NCBI GenBank assembly: GCA_023461275.1
Contig: JAEYMI010000035.1
Coordinates: forward strand, 1-64,000
DNA: 64,000 bases
Direction: 5' to 3'
Source of the DNA: Actinomycetes bacterium
GTDB lineage: Bacteria; Actinomycetota; Actinomycetes; Mycobacteriales; Mycobacteriaceae
The notes beneath the pieces were generated by a model. It saw only the letters and a program-made list of their open reading frames with translations. It made no database searches and was not told the DNA's origin. Shown here in pieces: positions 1 through 7,990 of the stretch (position 1 is its first letter; each line of letters starts with the position of its first letter). The position numbers were made by a program, and so were the translations under genes.

Positions 1-73
1 ACAGGATCGATGGGTTCGTTGACAGCCACCGCCACAGCTTCAGTGCCGAAGTGTCACCACCACGATCACCCAC

Positions 74-116
74 ACTGTCACCGATGTCCTGATGCAGAAC
101 TGTCACCGATGTCCTG
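74..116. repeat. Tandem 18-bp repeat, likely IS481-type element end
   Basis: The 18-mer ACTGTCACCGATGTCCTG occurs at 74-91 and again at 99-116, a 25-bp period. Paired TGTCA(C/A)CGATGTCC motifs of this kind are, from memory, common at the ends of IS481-family elements in actinobacteria. The frame from base 3 is open and stops at 90-92 inside the first repeat, so bases 1-92 could hold the last 29 codons of a transposase whose body lies left of the window; I could not recognise transposase motifs in so short a piece. Bases 1-134 hold nothing else I can support. Confidence 0.45.
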
Positions 117-134
117 GTAGATAACACATTGGGC

Positions 135-515
135 CTAGACCCCAACAACCTCCACGAGATCCTCGATACCCACAAAGTCAGAGGCATTCCGGGTATAGAC
201 ACGCGCGTCGTGCGCAAGCGCCGTCGCAGCAATGAGAAGATCCATCGACTTCGCTCTGGGCTTCCGTCCGGCAGAGACGACCGCCGCCGCCACCCGGCCA
301 TACGCTGACGCAACCGCACCATCAACCGGTAGCGAATCGAACGCGCCCTGAATAAACAGCAGTCTCCGCAAACGCTCGGCTCGAACTGACATGTCGGTCG
401 CAACGAGCACTCCGAGATGGAGTTCCGCCATCGTGATCGAACTCAGTGCCAACTGCCCTGGCAGCGAATCCACATCCTGCGCCAGCACCACGCTGGTATC
501 GAGGATTCCTTTCAC
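135..515 (-). CDS. vapC: VapC-type PIN-domain toxin
   Basis: Predicted PIN-domain ribonuclease toxin of a type II toxin-antitoxin pair, 126 residues, normal family length. The acidic metal-binding residues of PIN domains are visible: Asp in ILDTSV at the N-terminus, Glu in MAELHLG, Asp in SMDLLIAATAL and Asp in NASDF near the C-terminus. The GTG at 513-515 is chosen because it overlaps the antitoxin stop by 4 bp (GTGA), the usual translational coupling of these pairs; an in-frame TTG at 527 would add four residues. The natural RNA target cannot be read from the sequence. Transcribed with the antitoxin gene from the right. Confidence 0.85.
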   Translation of the reverse strand: MKGILDTSVVLAQDVDSLPGQLALSSITMAELHLGVLVATDMSVRAERLRRLLFIQGAFDSLPVDGAVASAYGRVAAAVVSAGRKPRAKSMDLLIAATALAHDARVYTRNASDFVGIEDLVEVVGV

Positions 516-760
516 GCGTTTGACCAAGGGTCGCGAATGGCATGGTCAACTGCATCACGGTCACGGTCCCACATGGTGTCGGCGGGACCGTCGAACAGCC
601 CTTTGATCTCCGCCCACTCTCGCCATCTGTTCGGCGCGGCCTGCACCAACCGAGCACTCGGACGTCCAGCAACCGTGATCGTGATCTCTTCCCCTGACTC
701 AACGCGTCGGATCAGTTCGGAGGCATCTTGTCGCAACTCACGCAGCCCTACTCGCTCCAC
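512..760 (-). CDS. Phd/VapB-type antitoxin
   Basis: Antitoxin partner of the PIN toxin, 82 residues. The N-terminal GLRELRQDASELIRRV block followed by GEEITITVAGRPSARLV is the Phd/YefM DNA-binding fold signature; the C-terminal part with WREWAEIKG should bind and neutralise the toxin. The GTG at 758-760 is preferred to an earlier GTG at 802, because a near-perfect palindrome at 771-788 lies just upstream of it and would otherwise be inside the coding region. That arrangement fits autoregulation by the antitoxin or by the complex. Confidence 0.82.
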   Translation of the reverse strand: MERVGLRELRQDASELIRRVESGEEITITVAGRPSARLVQAAPNRWREWAEIKGLFDGPADTMWDRDRDAVDHAIRDPWSNA

Positions 761-770
761 AGCCGTCCAA

Positions 771-788
771 TGTAGCACATGTGTTACA
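771..788. promoter_or_regulatory. Candidate operator of the toxin-antitoxin operon
   Basis: TGTAGCACATGTGTTACA is a palindrome with eight of nine paired positions matching. It sits 10 bp upstream of the chosen antitoxin start, where an autoregulatory site is expected. Binding is inferred. Confidence 0.5.
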
Positions 789-1032
789 TCAGATCCGGGC
801 ACTTACCCTCACGATCACCGACCCCGACGTGATCACCACCAGCGGCCCGGATCGGCACCCCATTCTCCGCAAGGGCGCTCCCGACGAATCCGTGTCCGGC
901 GCTTACCTCACAATCACCGATGCCGACCTCGTCGCGGCCGACGACTACGAGGTAGACGACTACGTCCGCACCGAAGTGATTCTGACGTCAGGCATCACCG
1001 CGTGGGTGTACGTCGCCGCCGACGACGTCTGA
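781..1032 (+). pseudogene. 5'-truncated gamma-glutamylcyclotransferase (AIG2-like) gene
   Basis: The open frame encodes about 83 residues that resemble only the C-terminal two thirds of the small gamma-glutamylcyclotransferase/AIG2-like proteins: ITDPDVI, RHPIL, then the conserved block with TDADLVAADDYEVDDY and a final AWVYVAADD. The family's N-terminal substrate loop (the YGTL-type motif, normally within the first residues) is missing. Homology starts at about base 793, immediately beside the toxin-antitoxin operator, so the antitoxin promoter region occupies the place of the lost 5' end. I read this as a remnant cut by acquisition of the toxin-antitoxin module. Its last 45 bases overlap the converging membrane-protein gene. 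Confidence 0.6.
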
Positions 1033-1602
1033 GGCACCAGGTCCAACAGCAGCCACGAACCCACGCGGATCGTCGACTGCGATGGCCAGCGTGGTGACCG
1101 ATGTCCCCGCATCTCCTCGGCCGGCCAGTCCGCCGTCGGCGATGTCGAGCTCGACGTCGGCCTCGCCCATCACGAAATGCGCATGACCGTCGGCATCGGG
1201 CCGCAACCGCCGGCCGCTTGGCCGCTCCGGCTTCACCCGTGCGCCGAGGATGGCATCGCGCGCGACGACGACCTCGTCGAACGCGCTCACCCGCAGCGTG
1301 ACCTGATCGTCGTCGATGACGTGCGGCCACGACCGGAACCCGCGCAGCAGGCCGATCAACCACAGCACCGCGTACAGCTCCAGCGCCGCCAACAGCCACA
1401 CCCAGGTCACCGACTCGACGATGGCCAGCAGCAGGACATGCAGAACGACAAGCTCCAGCGTCGCGATGCAACAGACCGCCATCAGCAACGGCCGCAACAC
1501 TTTTCCACTACCCCACTGCTCACCCGACCCGCGGGCGCCCCGCCTGAATGCGGCACCGATGAGTCGAGCCTCCCGAGCCAGAGACCGTGTCAGAACACTC
1601 AT
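988..1602 (-). CDS. Two-helix membrane protein, function unknown
   Basis: A 204-residue protein with a basic N-terminus (SLAREARLIGAAFRRG), two hydrophobic helices at about residues 36-61 and 65-88, and a soluble C-terminal domain of about 115 residues. The region around DDQVTLRVSAFDEVVVARDAI looks like a small beta-rich PH-like fold, which I cannot confirm. Its ATG overlaps the stop of the upstream MarR gene by 4 bp (ATGA), so the two are probably co-transcribed and the protein may be the regulator's partner or target. I do not recognise a family. Confidence 0.7.
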   Translation of the reverse strand: MSVLTRSLAREARLIGAAFRRGARGSGEQWGSGKVLRPLLMAVCCIATLELVVLHVLLLAIVESVTWVWLLAALELYAVLWLIGLLRGFRSWPHVIDDDQVTLRVSAFDEVVVARDAILGARVKPERPSGRRLRPDADGHAHFVMGEADVELDIADGGLAGRGDAGTSVTTLAIAVDDPRGFVAAVGPGASDVVGGDVHPRGDA

Positions 1603-2069
1603 GCCGTCAGCCGTTCGGTCGCGGCGTCCAGGACGCCGATCACCGTCGCCCGTACGTCGTCGGGAAGCTCACCGAACAACTGTGTGGCCAGCTGCGCGGC
1701 TTCGTCGACCCTGGCCTCGACGAACGCCCGTCCGGCGTCGGTCGGGACCACCACAACGGCCCGACGATCCCGCGGATGCGGTTGCCGGACAAGCAAACCG
1801 TCGCGCTCGAGACCATCCATCAGGCCGGTGATGTTGCGTGGCGTCACACCGATCCGACGCGCGAGCTCAGCCTGGGTGGTCGACTCCTGGGTGTTCAGCT
1901 TCCGGCCACGATCCGCGTCGGCCATCACGACCAGCGTCAGCACTTCCACCCGCGCACGGGTGAGGCCATGAGCGGCGAGTTCGGCGTCGGTTCGTTTCTG
2001 GAGAAGATCCGCGAGACGCCAGACCGACGTCAAAACATCGATACCTGCCACATTATGTAGCTCCTTCAT
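1599..2069 (-). CDS. MarR-family transcriptional regulator
   Basis: Winged-helix regulator of about 156 residues. The segment AELARRIGVTPRNITGLMDG is the helix-turn-helix, followed by the wing DGLLVRQPHPRDRRAVVVV, both typical of MarR. Translation is taken from the ATG at 2069; an ATG at 2081 adds four residues. It is divergent from the AcrA1-like reductase gene, with 112 bp between the starts, and overlaps the downstream membrane-protein gene. An inverted repeat GCTCC-N10-GGAGC at 2060-2079 covers its own start and is a candidate autoregulatory site. Ligand unknown. Confidence 0.88.
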   Translation of the reverse strand: MKELHNVAGIDVLTSVWRLADLLQKRTDAELAAHGLTRARVEVLTLVVMADADRGRKLNTQESTTQAELARRIGVTPRNITGLMDGLERDGLLVRQPHPRDRRAVVVVPTDAGRAFVEARVDEAAQLATQLFGELPDDVRATVIGVLDAATERLTA

Positions 2070-2144
2070 AGTGTGGAGCATATCTGAAAATCAACGTCCT
2101 CCTTGCCATCGGCCAATGTAAATGTCAGGCTGTCTGCAACACTT

Positions 2145-2160
2145 CTTACCGTGCAGTAAG
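2145..2160. promoter_or_regulatory. Inverted repeat upstream of the reductase gene
   Basis: CTTACCGTGCAGTAAG has 5-bp inverted arms (CTTAC/GTAAG) and ends 21 bp before the ATG at 2182. The position suits a repressor operator; the divergent MarR protein is one candidate. This rests on symmetry and position only. Confidence 0.3.
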
Positions 2161-2181
2161 GACGAAAGATCGGACTGTGAC

Positions 2182-4134
2182 ATGGCCAAGTACTTCATCA
2201 CCGGCGGTAGCGGATTCATCGGCCGACGCGTCATCGCGCGTCTCCTCGAGACGCAGGCAGACGCCGAGATCTACGCGCTCGTCCGCGAGCGCTCACTGCC
2301 CCGCCTCCGCGACAATCTGACCGAGGTTTCCGGCTCCGACCGGGTTCACCTGGTGACCGGCGACCTCACCGCACCCGGACTCGGCCTGGCCGACGGCGCC
2401 CTCGGCGATATCGACCACGTGATCCACCTCGGCGCCATCTACGACATGACCGCCGACGCCGACTCCCAGCAGGCCGCCAACGTCGAGGGCACCGAACGCG
2501 CCATCGACCTGGCCATCGCCAAAGATGCTCTCTTCCATCACATCTCGTCGATCGCGGTGGCCGGTGACTACAACGGGGCGTTCACCGAGGACGACTTCGA
2601 CCTCGGCCAGGGATTCCCCTCTCCCTATCACCGCACCAAGTTCGAGGCCGAAAAACTCGTCCGCGAGCGTGATGGCCTGCGGTGGCGCGTCTACCGGCCG
2701 TCGGTCGTCGTCGGCGACTCCCGCACCGGCGAGATGGACAAGATCGACGGCCCCTACTACTTCTTCGGCCAACTGCGGATCCTCGGCGCGCTGCCGTCGG
2801 CGCTGCGCCTGCCGATGCCGAACCTCGGGCTGATCAACATGGTCCCGGTCGACTACGTCGTCGACGCCATCGTCGCCCTCGTCAACGAGCAACCGGATCG
2901 CTCCGGACTGGTCTTCCACCTCAGCGACCCGGTCCGCCGCACCATCACCGATATGTACAACGCGATCGCCCCCGGATTCGGAGCCCCCAAGGGCTTCAAC
3001 GTGATTCCGCACCAGATCGTCGAACGTGCGGTCAGTGCGTCCGGAGCCGGCCCGCTGCGCGTCGGGCGCAACCTGATCGCCGAGCAGCAGGGCATCCCGG
3101 CAGCATTGCTGGACACCTTGTCGCTGCCGGTACAGTTCGACGCGGACCGGACCGTCGACGCGCTGCGTGACAAGGGCGTGGTGCTACCGGATCTCACCGA
3201 GTACGGGCCGCGCCTGTGGACCTATTGGGCCGAGCACCTGGACCCGTCTCGTAACCGCCGCGACGATCCGCGCGGACCGCTGGTCGGCAAGAACATCCTC
3301 ATCACCGGCGGATCGAGCGGCATCGGCAAGGCCACCGCCCGCATGTGCGTCACCCGCGGAGCGAACGTATTCATCGTCGCACGCAACTCCGACGACCTCG
3401 ATAGCGCTGTGGCAGAACTCAATTCGAGCACCACCAGACGTGGCGTACCGCCCGGCCGGGCGTACGCCTACCAGTGCGACATCACCGACGAGGAATCGGT
3501 GAGATCGTTGGTGAAGAATGTGCTCGGCGACCACGATCACGTCGACGTCCTGGTCAACAACGCCGGCCGTTCCATCCGCCGCGCCACCATCAACTCCGTG
3601 GAGCGCTCGCACGACTACCAGCGGGTGATGGCGGTCAACTACTTCGGTGCGGTCAGCCTGATCCTCGAACTGTTGCCACACATGGTCGCCCGCCAATCCG
3701 GCCACATCGTCAACGTCACCTCGATCGCCGTGCAGTCCCGCGGGCCCCGATTCGCCGCATACGCCGCGTCGAAGTCGGCGCTGGAGGCGTTCAGTGACGC
3801 GACGAGCGCCGAAACCCTGTCCGATCACGTCACATTCACCAACGTGCGACTGCCACTGGTCCGCACTCGGATGATCGCACCGACCGAGTACTACAACGAC
3901 CAGCCCGGCACCTGGAACGTCGACAAGGCCGCCTCCAGGGTGTTGCGCGGCATCATCTCCCGGCCACACCGGATCAGCTCCGTCCTCGGCGATCTCGCCG
4001 AGTTCGGGCACCGCTTCGCGCCGAGGATCACCACCCGCATCATGCATCAGGAATACCTGATGTTCGGGGAATCCAAGGCGGCGCTGGGCAAGGCGGCGCA
4101 GTCGAATCGGGGAGGCGATACGGTCACCTCGTGA
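2182..4134 (+). CDS. acrA1: AcrA1-like two-domain short-chain dehydrogenase/reductase
   Basis: A 650-residue fusion of two reductase domains, the same length and order as M. tuberculosis Rv3391 (AcrA1, annotated as having acyl-CoA reductase activity). The first is an extended SDR domain with the nucleotide motif TGGSGFIG at residues 7-14 and the catalytic pair Tyr149/Lys153 in YHRTK. The second is a classical SDR domain with TGGSSGIG near residue 375, NNAG near 459, and Tyr527/Lys531 in YAASK. Both active sites look intact, so two consecutive NAD(P)H reductions (acyl-CoA or acyl thioester to aldehyde to alcohol) are possible. The ATG at 2182 is chosen because the protein then begins directly with the Rossmann strand; an in-frame ATG at 2122 would add an unrelated 20 residues. 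The next gene overlaps by 4 bp. Confidence 0.85.
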   Translation: MAKYFITGGSGFIGRRVIARLLETQADAEIYALVRERSLPRLRDNLTEVSGSDRVHLVTGDLTAPGLGLADGALGDIDHVIHLGAIYDMTADADSQQAANVEGTERAIDLAIAKDALFHHISSIAVAGDYNGAFTEDDFDLGQGFPSPYHRTKFEAEKLVRERDGLRWRVYRPSVVVGDSRTGEMDKIDGPYYFFGQLRILGALPSALRLPMPNLGLINMVPVDYVVDAIVALVNEQPDRSGLVFHLSDPVRRTITDMYNAIAPGFGAPKGFNVIPHQIVERAVSASGAGPLRVGRNLIAEQQGIPAALLDTLSLPVQFDADRTVDALRDKGVVLPDLTEYGPRLWTYWAEHLDPSRNRRDDPRGPLVGKNILITGGSSGIGKATARMCVTRGANVFIVARNSDDLDSAVAELNSSTTRRGVPPGRAYAYQCDITDEESVRSLVKNVLGDHDHVDVLVNNAGRSIRRATINSVERSHDYQRVMAVNYFGAVSLILELLPHMVARQSGHIVNVTSIAVQSRGPRFAAYAASKSALEAFSDATSAETLSDHVTFTNVRLPLVRTRMIAPTEYYNDQPGTWNVDKAASRVLRGIISRPHRISSVLGDLAEFGHRFAPRITTRIMHQEYLMFGESKAALGKAAQSNRGGDTVTS

Positions 4135-5219
4135 CCGATACACCGTTCCTCACCGTCGACGTCGCACGCTGCGAGGCCAATATCGCCGACCTCGCTGCGC
4201 GAGCGGCGTCGGCGGGAGTAGCGGTGCGACCGCACGCCAAGACCCACAAGTGCGCCGAAATCGCCCGGCTCCAAATGGATCACGGCGCCGTTGGCTTGAC
4301 CGTCGCCACCATCGGTGAGGCAGAGGCCTTCGCCGACGCGGCCGCGCGCACCACGTGTTCGGATCTGTTCATCGCCTATCCGCTCTGGGTCACCGAATCG
4401 AAAGCCGCCCGGCTTGCCGCACTGGCACAGCGCGTGTCGGTGCGGGTCGGCGTCGACTCCATTGCTGCCGCACGGCAACTCGTGGCAATGCTGAATGGGG
4501 CCGACGGGATCGACGTGGTGATCGAGGTCGATTCGAGGCATCACCGAACCGGTTGTGCCCCAGAGGATGCCGGCATTGTTGCCGCGGCTGCCGCCGACGC
4601 GGGACTCGACGTGGCGGGCGTGTTCACTTTCCCCGGGCACGGGTACGGCGTCGGCGAGGCCCGGCTTCGTGCCGCCGAGCAGGAGGCACAAGCACTCGAC
4701 ATCGCATCAGAGAGGCTGCGTGCCAACGGTATCGACCCACGGGTACGCAGCGGCGGTTCGACGCCGACGGTCGGTCACCTCACCGCCGGTGTCCTCACCG
4801 AGATCCGCCCGGGCGTCTACCCGTTCAACGACGCCCAGCAAGTCGCGATCGGCTCATGCGGCGTCGATGCGGTGGCGCTCTGGGCGGACTCGACCGTGGT
4901 GCACCGCAGCGGAACCAAGATCGCACTCGACGCCGGCAGCAAGATCCTCGGCGCCGACCGACCACCGTGGCTCGACGGATACGGCCTGCTCCCCGACCAT
5001 CCCGGGGCACAGATCATCTCGCTGTCGGAGCATCATGCCGTCGTCGAGTTCCCAGCCGAAACCCCGGATGGCCAGACCCCACCGGAACCGGGGACACGGG
5101 TGCGGGTGGTGCCCAATCATGTGTGCACGGCGGTCAATCTCGTCGACGAGTTGATCGCACGTTTGCCTGATGGGACCGAAGAACACTGGGCCGTGATGGC
5201 ACGGGGCCGCAATTCCTGA
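4131..5219 (+). CDS. D-threonine aldolase / D-serine dehydratase-like PLP enzyme
   Basis: A 362-residue fold-type III PLP enzyme. The N-terminal alanine-racemase-type barrel carries RPHAKTHK, with Lys37 the likely PLP lysine, and the C-terminal domain has PNHVCTAVNL, whose His and Cys form the metal site of the D-threonine aldolase and D-serine dehydratase family. GGSTPT is a phosphate-binding loop. The GTG start overlaps the reductase stop by 4 bp (GTGA), implying coupled translation, although the metabolic link to the reductase is not obvious. The exact D-hydroxyamino acid substrate is undetermined. Converges with imuB. Confidence 0.85.
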   Translation: MTDTPFLTVDVARCEANIADLAARAASAGVAVRPHAKTHKCAEIARLQMDHGAVGLTVATIGEAEAFADAAARTTCSDLFIAYPLWVTESKAARLAALAQRVSVRVGVDSIAAARQLVAMLNGADGIDVVIEVDSRHHRTGCAPEDAGIVAAAAADAGLDVAGVFTFPGHGYGVGEARLRAAEQEAQALDIASERLRANGIDPRVRSGGSTPTVGHLTAGVLTEIRPGVYPFNDAQQVAIGSCGVDAVALWADSTVVHRSGTKIALDAGSKILGADRPPWLDGYGLLPDHPGAQIISLSEHHAVVEFPAETPDGQTPPEPGTRVRVVPNHVCTAVNLVDELIARLPDGTEEHWAVMARGRNS

Positions 5220-5275
5220 TGCCACACGGAAAACCTTCTGGCCGAAAGCTATTCAGCTGACCCTATTCAGCATCC

Positions 5276-6865
5276 TTATTCATAGGCGCCTCGAATCACC
5301 CAACCGCCTTGCGTGAAATTGACCAGCAGCGCCCGGGAGTCCTCCAGCAGGATCTGCGCCATGGCGGTCACCTCGGTGGACGGCTTTGCCGGTTCCGCAC
5401 CGGTCAGCCACGGGCCGGCCCACCAACTCAACTCGCGACTCTCCTGCCGTCTGCCGTGTGCCCAGCGAATCGTCGTCGGCTCGGCGGAGAACGCACCACG
5501 GCCGGTCACCGTCACCGGCTGACCGGTCATGTCCAGCACCGTGACCGGGGTGTCGAGCAGCACCGACGGGGTGGGATGCGGCAGACGGTCCGGCCACGGC
5601 GAGTCCGGGGGGCGTTGGGGTTGCGCTTCGTCGCCGAGGGCGACCATGGTGATCTGTTCCTCGGGGCTGCGGCCCCCACTGCGGATCGGTACCTGAACGG
5701 CGTCGCCGCCCAGCAGACCCTGCACCCGCACCATGCTGCGGCGGGCCCGTTCGGTGGTTTCGTCGTCGTCGGCGAGGCCGGTCTCCGGCAGTCCCCCACC
5801 GGTCAAACCGTATTGCAGCGCACCGGAATCGATCACCTCGACCGGCTCCAACCGGAGCATGGCGATCGGCGAATCCGGGCGTGCGGCGGAGTCGGCGCGG
5901 CCACCGGTCAACCAGCCCTCCAGCTGCCAGCGGATGCGGTCGGCGGTGTCGTCGGGCGTCAGTGGTCGAGCGCATCGCCAGATCCGCGAATGACGTTGTC
6001 CGCGTTCGGTGACCGCCTCCACCGCAAGTCGCGTACAGGCCACCGAACTGCACGAGAGTCTGCGGTGCAGTTCGTCGGCGAGACGTCGGCCGAGAAACGC
6101 CGCTGCGTCGATGCGGTCGACCGGCGGGTCACAGGCATGTTCGACGACCAGATCGGGCGGCACCCCACGGCCTGATGGCGGTCGCCCAGGAAGCGCCCGC
6201 GCCAAACGTTGGGCGACAACAGCATCGGCGTCGAACCGGGTGGCGACATCGGTCACCGACATCCGCGCGAACGCCCCGATCGTGGTGATTCCCAAGCGGC
6301 GCAACAGATCCACCAGCTCGTCCCGACCGGGCTCGCTCAGGCTCGGTTCGACGGCGAGTTCGACGATCCGCCGATCCGCCAGATACGCGGCATCGCCACC
6401 CGGTTCGACGACGTACCCTCCCCGGGCGGCGAGCACCGCGGTGAACAATTCGTCGGCCACCCCGACCTGCGACTCCACCCCGCACGAGGAGACGGCGTCG
6501 ATCAGCTTCTCCCCGACCGCGTCCTCACCGCCGAAATACTTGGCGGCCCGCGACATCGACACCACCAGCAAGCCTGGCCGCAACACCTCGGTGTTGGGTA
6601 CCAACGCGGCAACCGCATTCACCACCGGCTCGAACAACCGGCCGTCGCGGTGGGTGTCGTCGGCGACGACCGTCATCTCCGGGCAACTCGCCTGCGCCTG
6701 ACGTTTGCGCATACCGCGTCGCACCCCGGCCGCCCGAGCCGCGACCGAGCAGGCCACCACCCGATTGGCGCGCAGCACGGCGATCGGATGGTGTGGTGGG
6801 AGGTCGGCGTCGGCGGCCGCAGCGATGGCGGGCCAGTCGGGACACCAGAGTGCGAGCACCCGCAT
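5276..6865 (-). CDS. imuB: ImuB, catalytically inactive Y-family polymerase homologue
   Basis: A 529-residue homologue of M. tuberculosis Rv3394c, the adaptor of the SOS mutasome that works with ImuA' and DnaE2. The N-terminus MRVLALWCPDWP lacks the metal-binding Asp of active Y-family polymerases, and the palm motif that should carry the second acidic pair reads VVSMSRAAKYFGG. The start at 6865 gives the usual N-terminus and overlaps the imuA' stop by 1 bp (TGATG); an upstream in-frame start at 6883 would add six residues. The place where mycobacterial ImuB carries the beta-clamp motif QLPLWG (after LRLEPVEV) reads LQYGLTGG here, a degenerate version. The protein ends GGWVIRGAYE. Confidence 0.9.
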   Translation of the reverse strand: MRVLALWCPDWPAIAAAADADLPPHHPIAVLRANRVVACSVAARAAGVRRGMRKRQAQASCPEMTVVADDTHRDGRLFEPVVNAVAALVPNTEVLRPGLLVVSMSRAAKYFGGEDAVGEKLIDAVSSCGVESQVGVADELFTAVLAARGGYVVEPGGDAAYLADRRIVELAVEPSLSEPGRDELVDLLRRLGITTIGAFARMSVTDVATRFDADAVVAQRLARALPGRPPSGRGVPPDLVVEHACDPPVDRIDAAAFLGRRLADELHRRLSCSSVACTRLAVEAVTERGQRHSRIWRCARPLTPDDTADRIRWQLEGWLTGGRADSAARPDSPIAMLRLEPVEVIDSGALQYGLTGGGLPETGLADDDETTERARRSMVRVQGLLGGDAVQVPIRSGGRSPEEQITMVALGDEAQPQRPPDSPWPDRLPHPTPSVLLDTPVTVLDMTGQPVTVTGRGAFSAEPTTIRWAHGRRQESRELSWWAGPWLTGAEPAKPSTEVTAMAQILLEDSRALLVNFTQGGWVIRGAYE

Positions 6866-7740
6866 CAGTTGGCCACCGCCCACGTGTCGGTGCCGGTGGC
6901 AGTGTCACGGGGCACGGCGCCTCGGGTGTGCGCAGGAGCGAGGGCAACCGTCTGATGCGGACCGAAACCGGTTGTCACGACGTCGATCTCACCGGACCTC
7001 ACTCGTCGACTGCGATCAGTGGCACGCACCTTGAGCCGCAGCCCGCCGATCCGGCCGTAACCGCTGCGCGCCGCCGACAGGTCGATGGCGTCGACACCCG
7101 GCGCGTGCCGGTAGGCCATCACCTCGGTGTCGATCCGCAGGTGCGCACCCGGCCAGCCGTCGCCGACGACGATCAGCGCCGACGACTGTTTGCGCACCCG
7201 ACCCATCACCACCCGCGCCCGCGACGGCGGCACGGTTGCGCTCTTCATGCCGGCGCTCTTCAGGCCCCGCATGCCGGCACTCTTCAAACCAAGCACCACC
7301 AGATCCATGCCGTCGAGCAGCACCGAGGCGACCTCGATGGGGTCGACCCCCGGCTGCGGCACCGTCGCGATCCGCGACAGATCACCACCCCACTCGACGA
7401 CCGCACCGAGATTGAGGTTGGCCATCCCCACGATGCCGACCTGACCGCCCGACGCACTCACCGACGCGATCATCGACACCAACACCGAGCAGGCACGCCC
7501 GACGCTGAGCACCGACCCCTTGGCGATGCCGCGGTGCGGCAGCAGATCAGCCAGCGCGTCGGGCACCGGGAGAACGTCGACGGTCTGTTCCGACACCTCG
7601 ATCGACGGCCGATCCGGCCGCCCCGACATCACCGCGATCTGGCGTCGAAGACGGTCCAGCTCACTGACCGTCTCGTTGACTGAAGCAGTGCTTTCGTTGG
7701 CTGAGGCAACGTTCGAGAGAGCTTTCGACGGGGTGCCCAT
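6865..7740 (-). CDS. imuA': ImuA', RecA-like mutasome accessory protein
   Basis: A 291-residue homologue of M. tuberculosis Rv3395c, needed with ImuB and DnaE2 for damage-induced mutagenesis. It has a degenerate RecA-like core (GIAKGSVLSVGRACSVLV, LDGMDLVVLGL) without a proper Walker A motif, as usual for the family. It is the first gene of the imuA'-imuB operon. A strong Shine-Dalgarno AGGAGG (complement of 7745-7750) lies 4 bp before the ATG. A LexA-type box lies about 57 bp upstream. Odd feature: residues LKSAGM occur twice in tandem (GLKSAGMRGLKSAGM), encoded by a short duplication near 7244-7290. Confidence 0.88.
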   Translation of the reverse strand: MGTPSKALSNVASANESTASVNETVSELDRLRRQIAVMSGRPDRPSIEVSEQTVDVLPVPDALADLLPHRGIAKGSVLSVGRACSVLVSMIASVSASGGQVGIVGMANLNLGAVVEWGGDLSRIATVPQPGVDPIEVASVLLDGMDLVVLGLKSAGMRGLKSAGMKSATVPPSRARVVMGRVRKQSSALIVVGDGWPGAHLRIDTEVMAYRHAPGVDAIDLSAARSGYGRIGGLRLKVRATDRSRRVRSGEIDVVTTGFGPHQTVALAPAHTRGAVPRDTATGTDTWAVAN

Positions 7741-7796
7741 TCATCCTCCTGACCAGCGGATTTCCGCAAATCAGCCGCCGGGAAGATGCATGCTGT

Positions 7797-7812
7797 TCGA
7801 ACATTTATTCGA
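7797..7812. promoter_or_regulatory. LexA-type SOS box upstream of imuA'-imuB
   Basis: TCGAACATTTATTCGA differs from the mycobacterial SOS box TCGAAC-N4-GTTCGA at one position (A for G). It lies 57 bp from the imuA' start. LexA control of imuA'-imuB is established in mycobacteria, so sequence and context agree. Confidence 0.85.
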
Positions 7813-7877
7813 TGCCTTGATACTAGGTGCGCCCACTGACAATCGTCAACGCGCCAGGTCAGCGCCGCCCAAGTTCC

Positions 7878-7949
7878 GGTTCTTCCGCGTCGAACTCGAA
7901 CGTCCGCCACCGGCTGGTGCCGGAACGCCGAACTCGACGCGGAAGAACC
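7878..7949. terminator. 16-bp perfect inverted repeat, possible terminator
   Basis: GGTTCTTCCGCGTCGA at 7878-7893 is the exact reverse complement of 7934-7949, with a 40-base loop that holds a smaller GC hairpin. The core CGGAAGAACC appears once more as a direct copy at 7958-7967. It lies just past the stop of the radical SAM gene and before the imuA' promoter, as expected of a transcriptional separator, but no T-run follows it and the loop is long. A mobile or repeat origin is possible. Confidence 0.45.
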
Positions 7950-7990
7950 CAAAGCTACGGAAGAACCAGAGCCGAGGGACCCGCCCGGCG

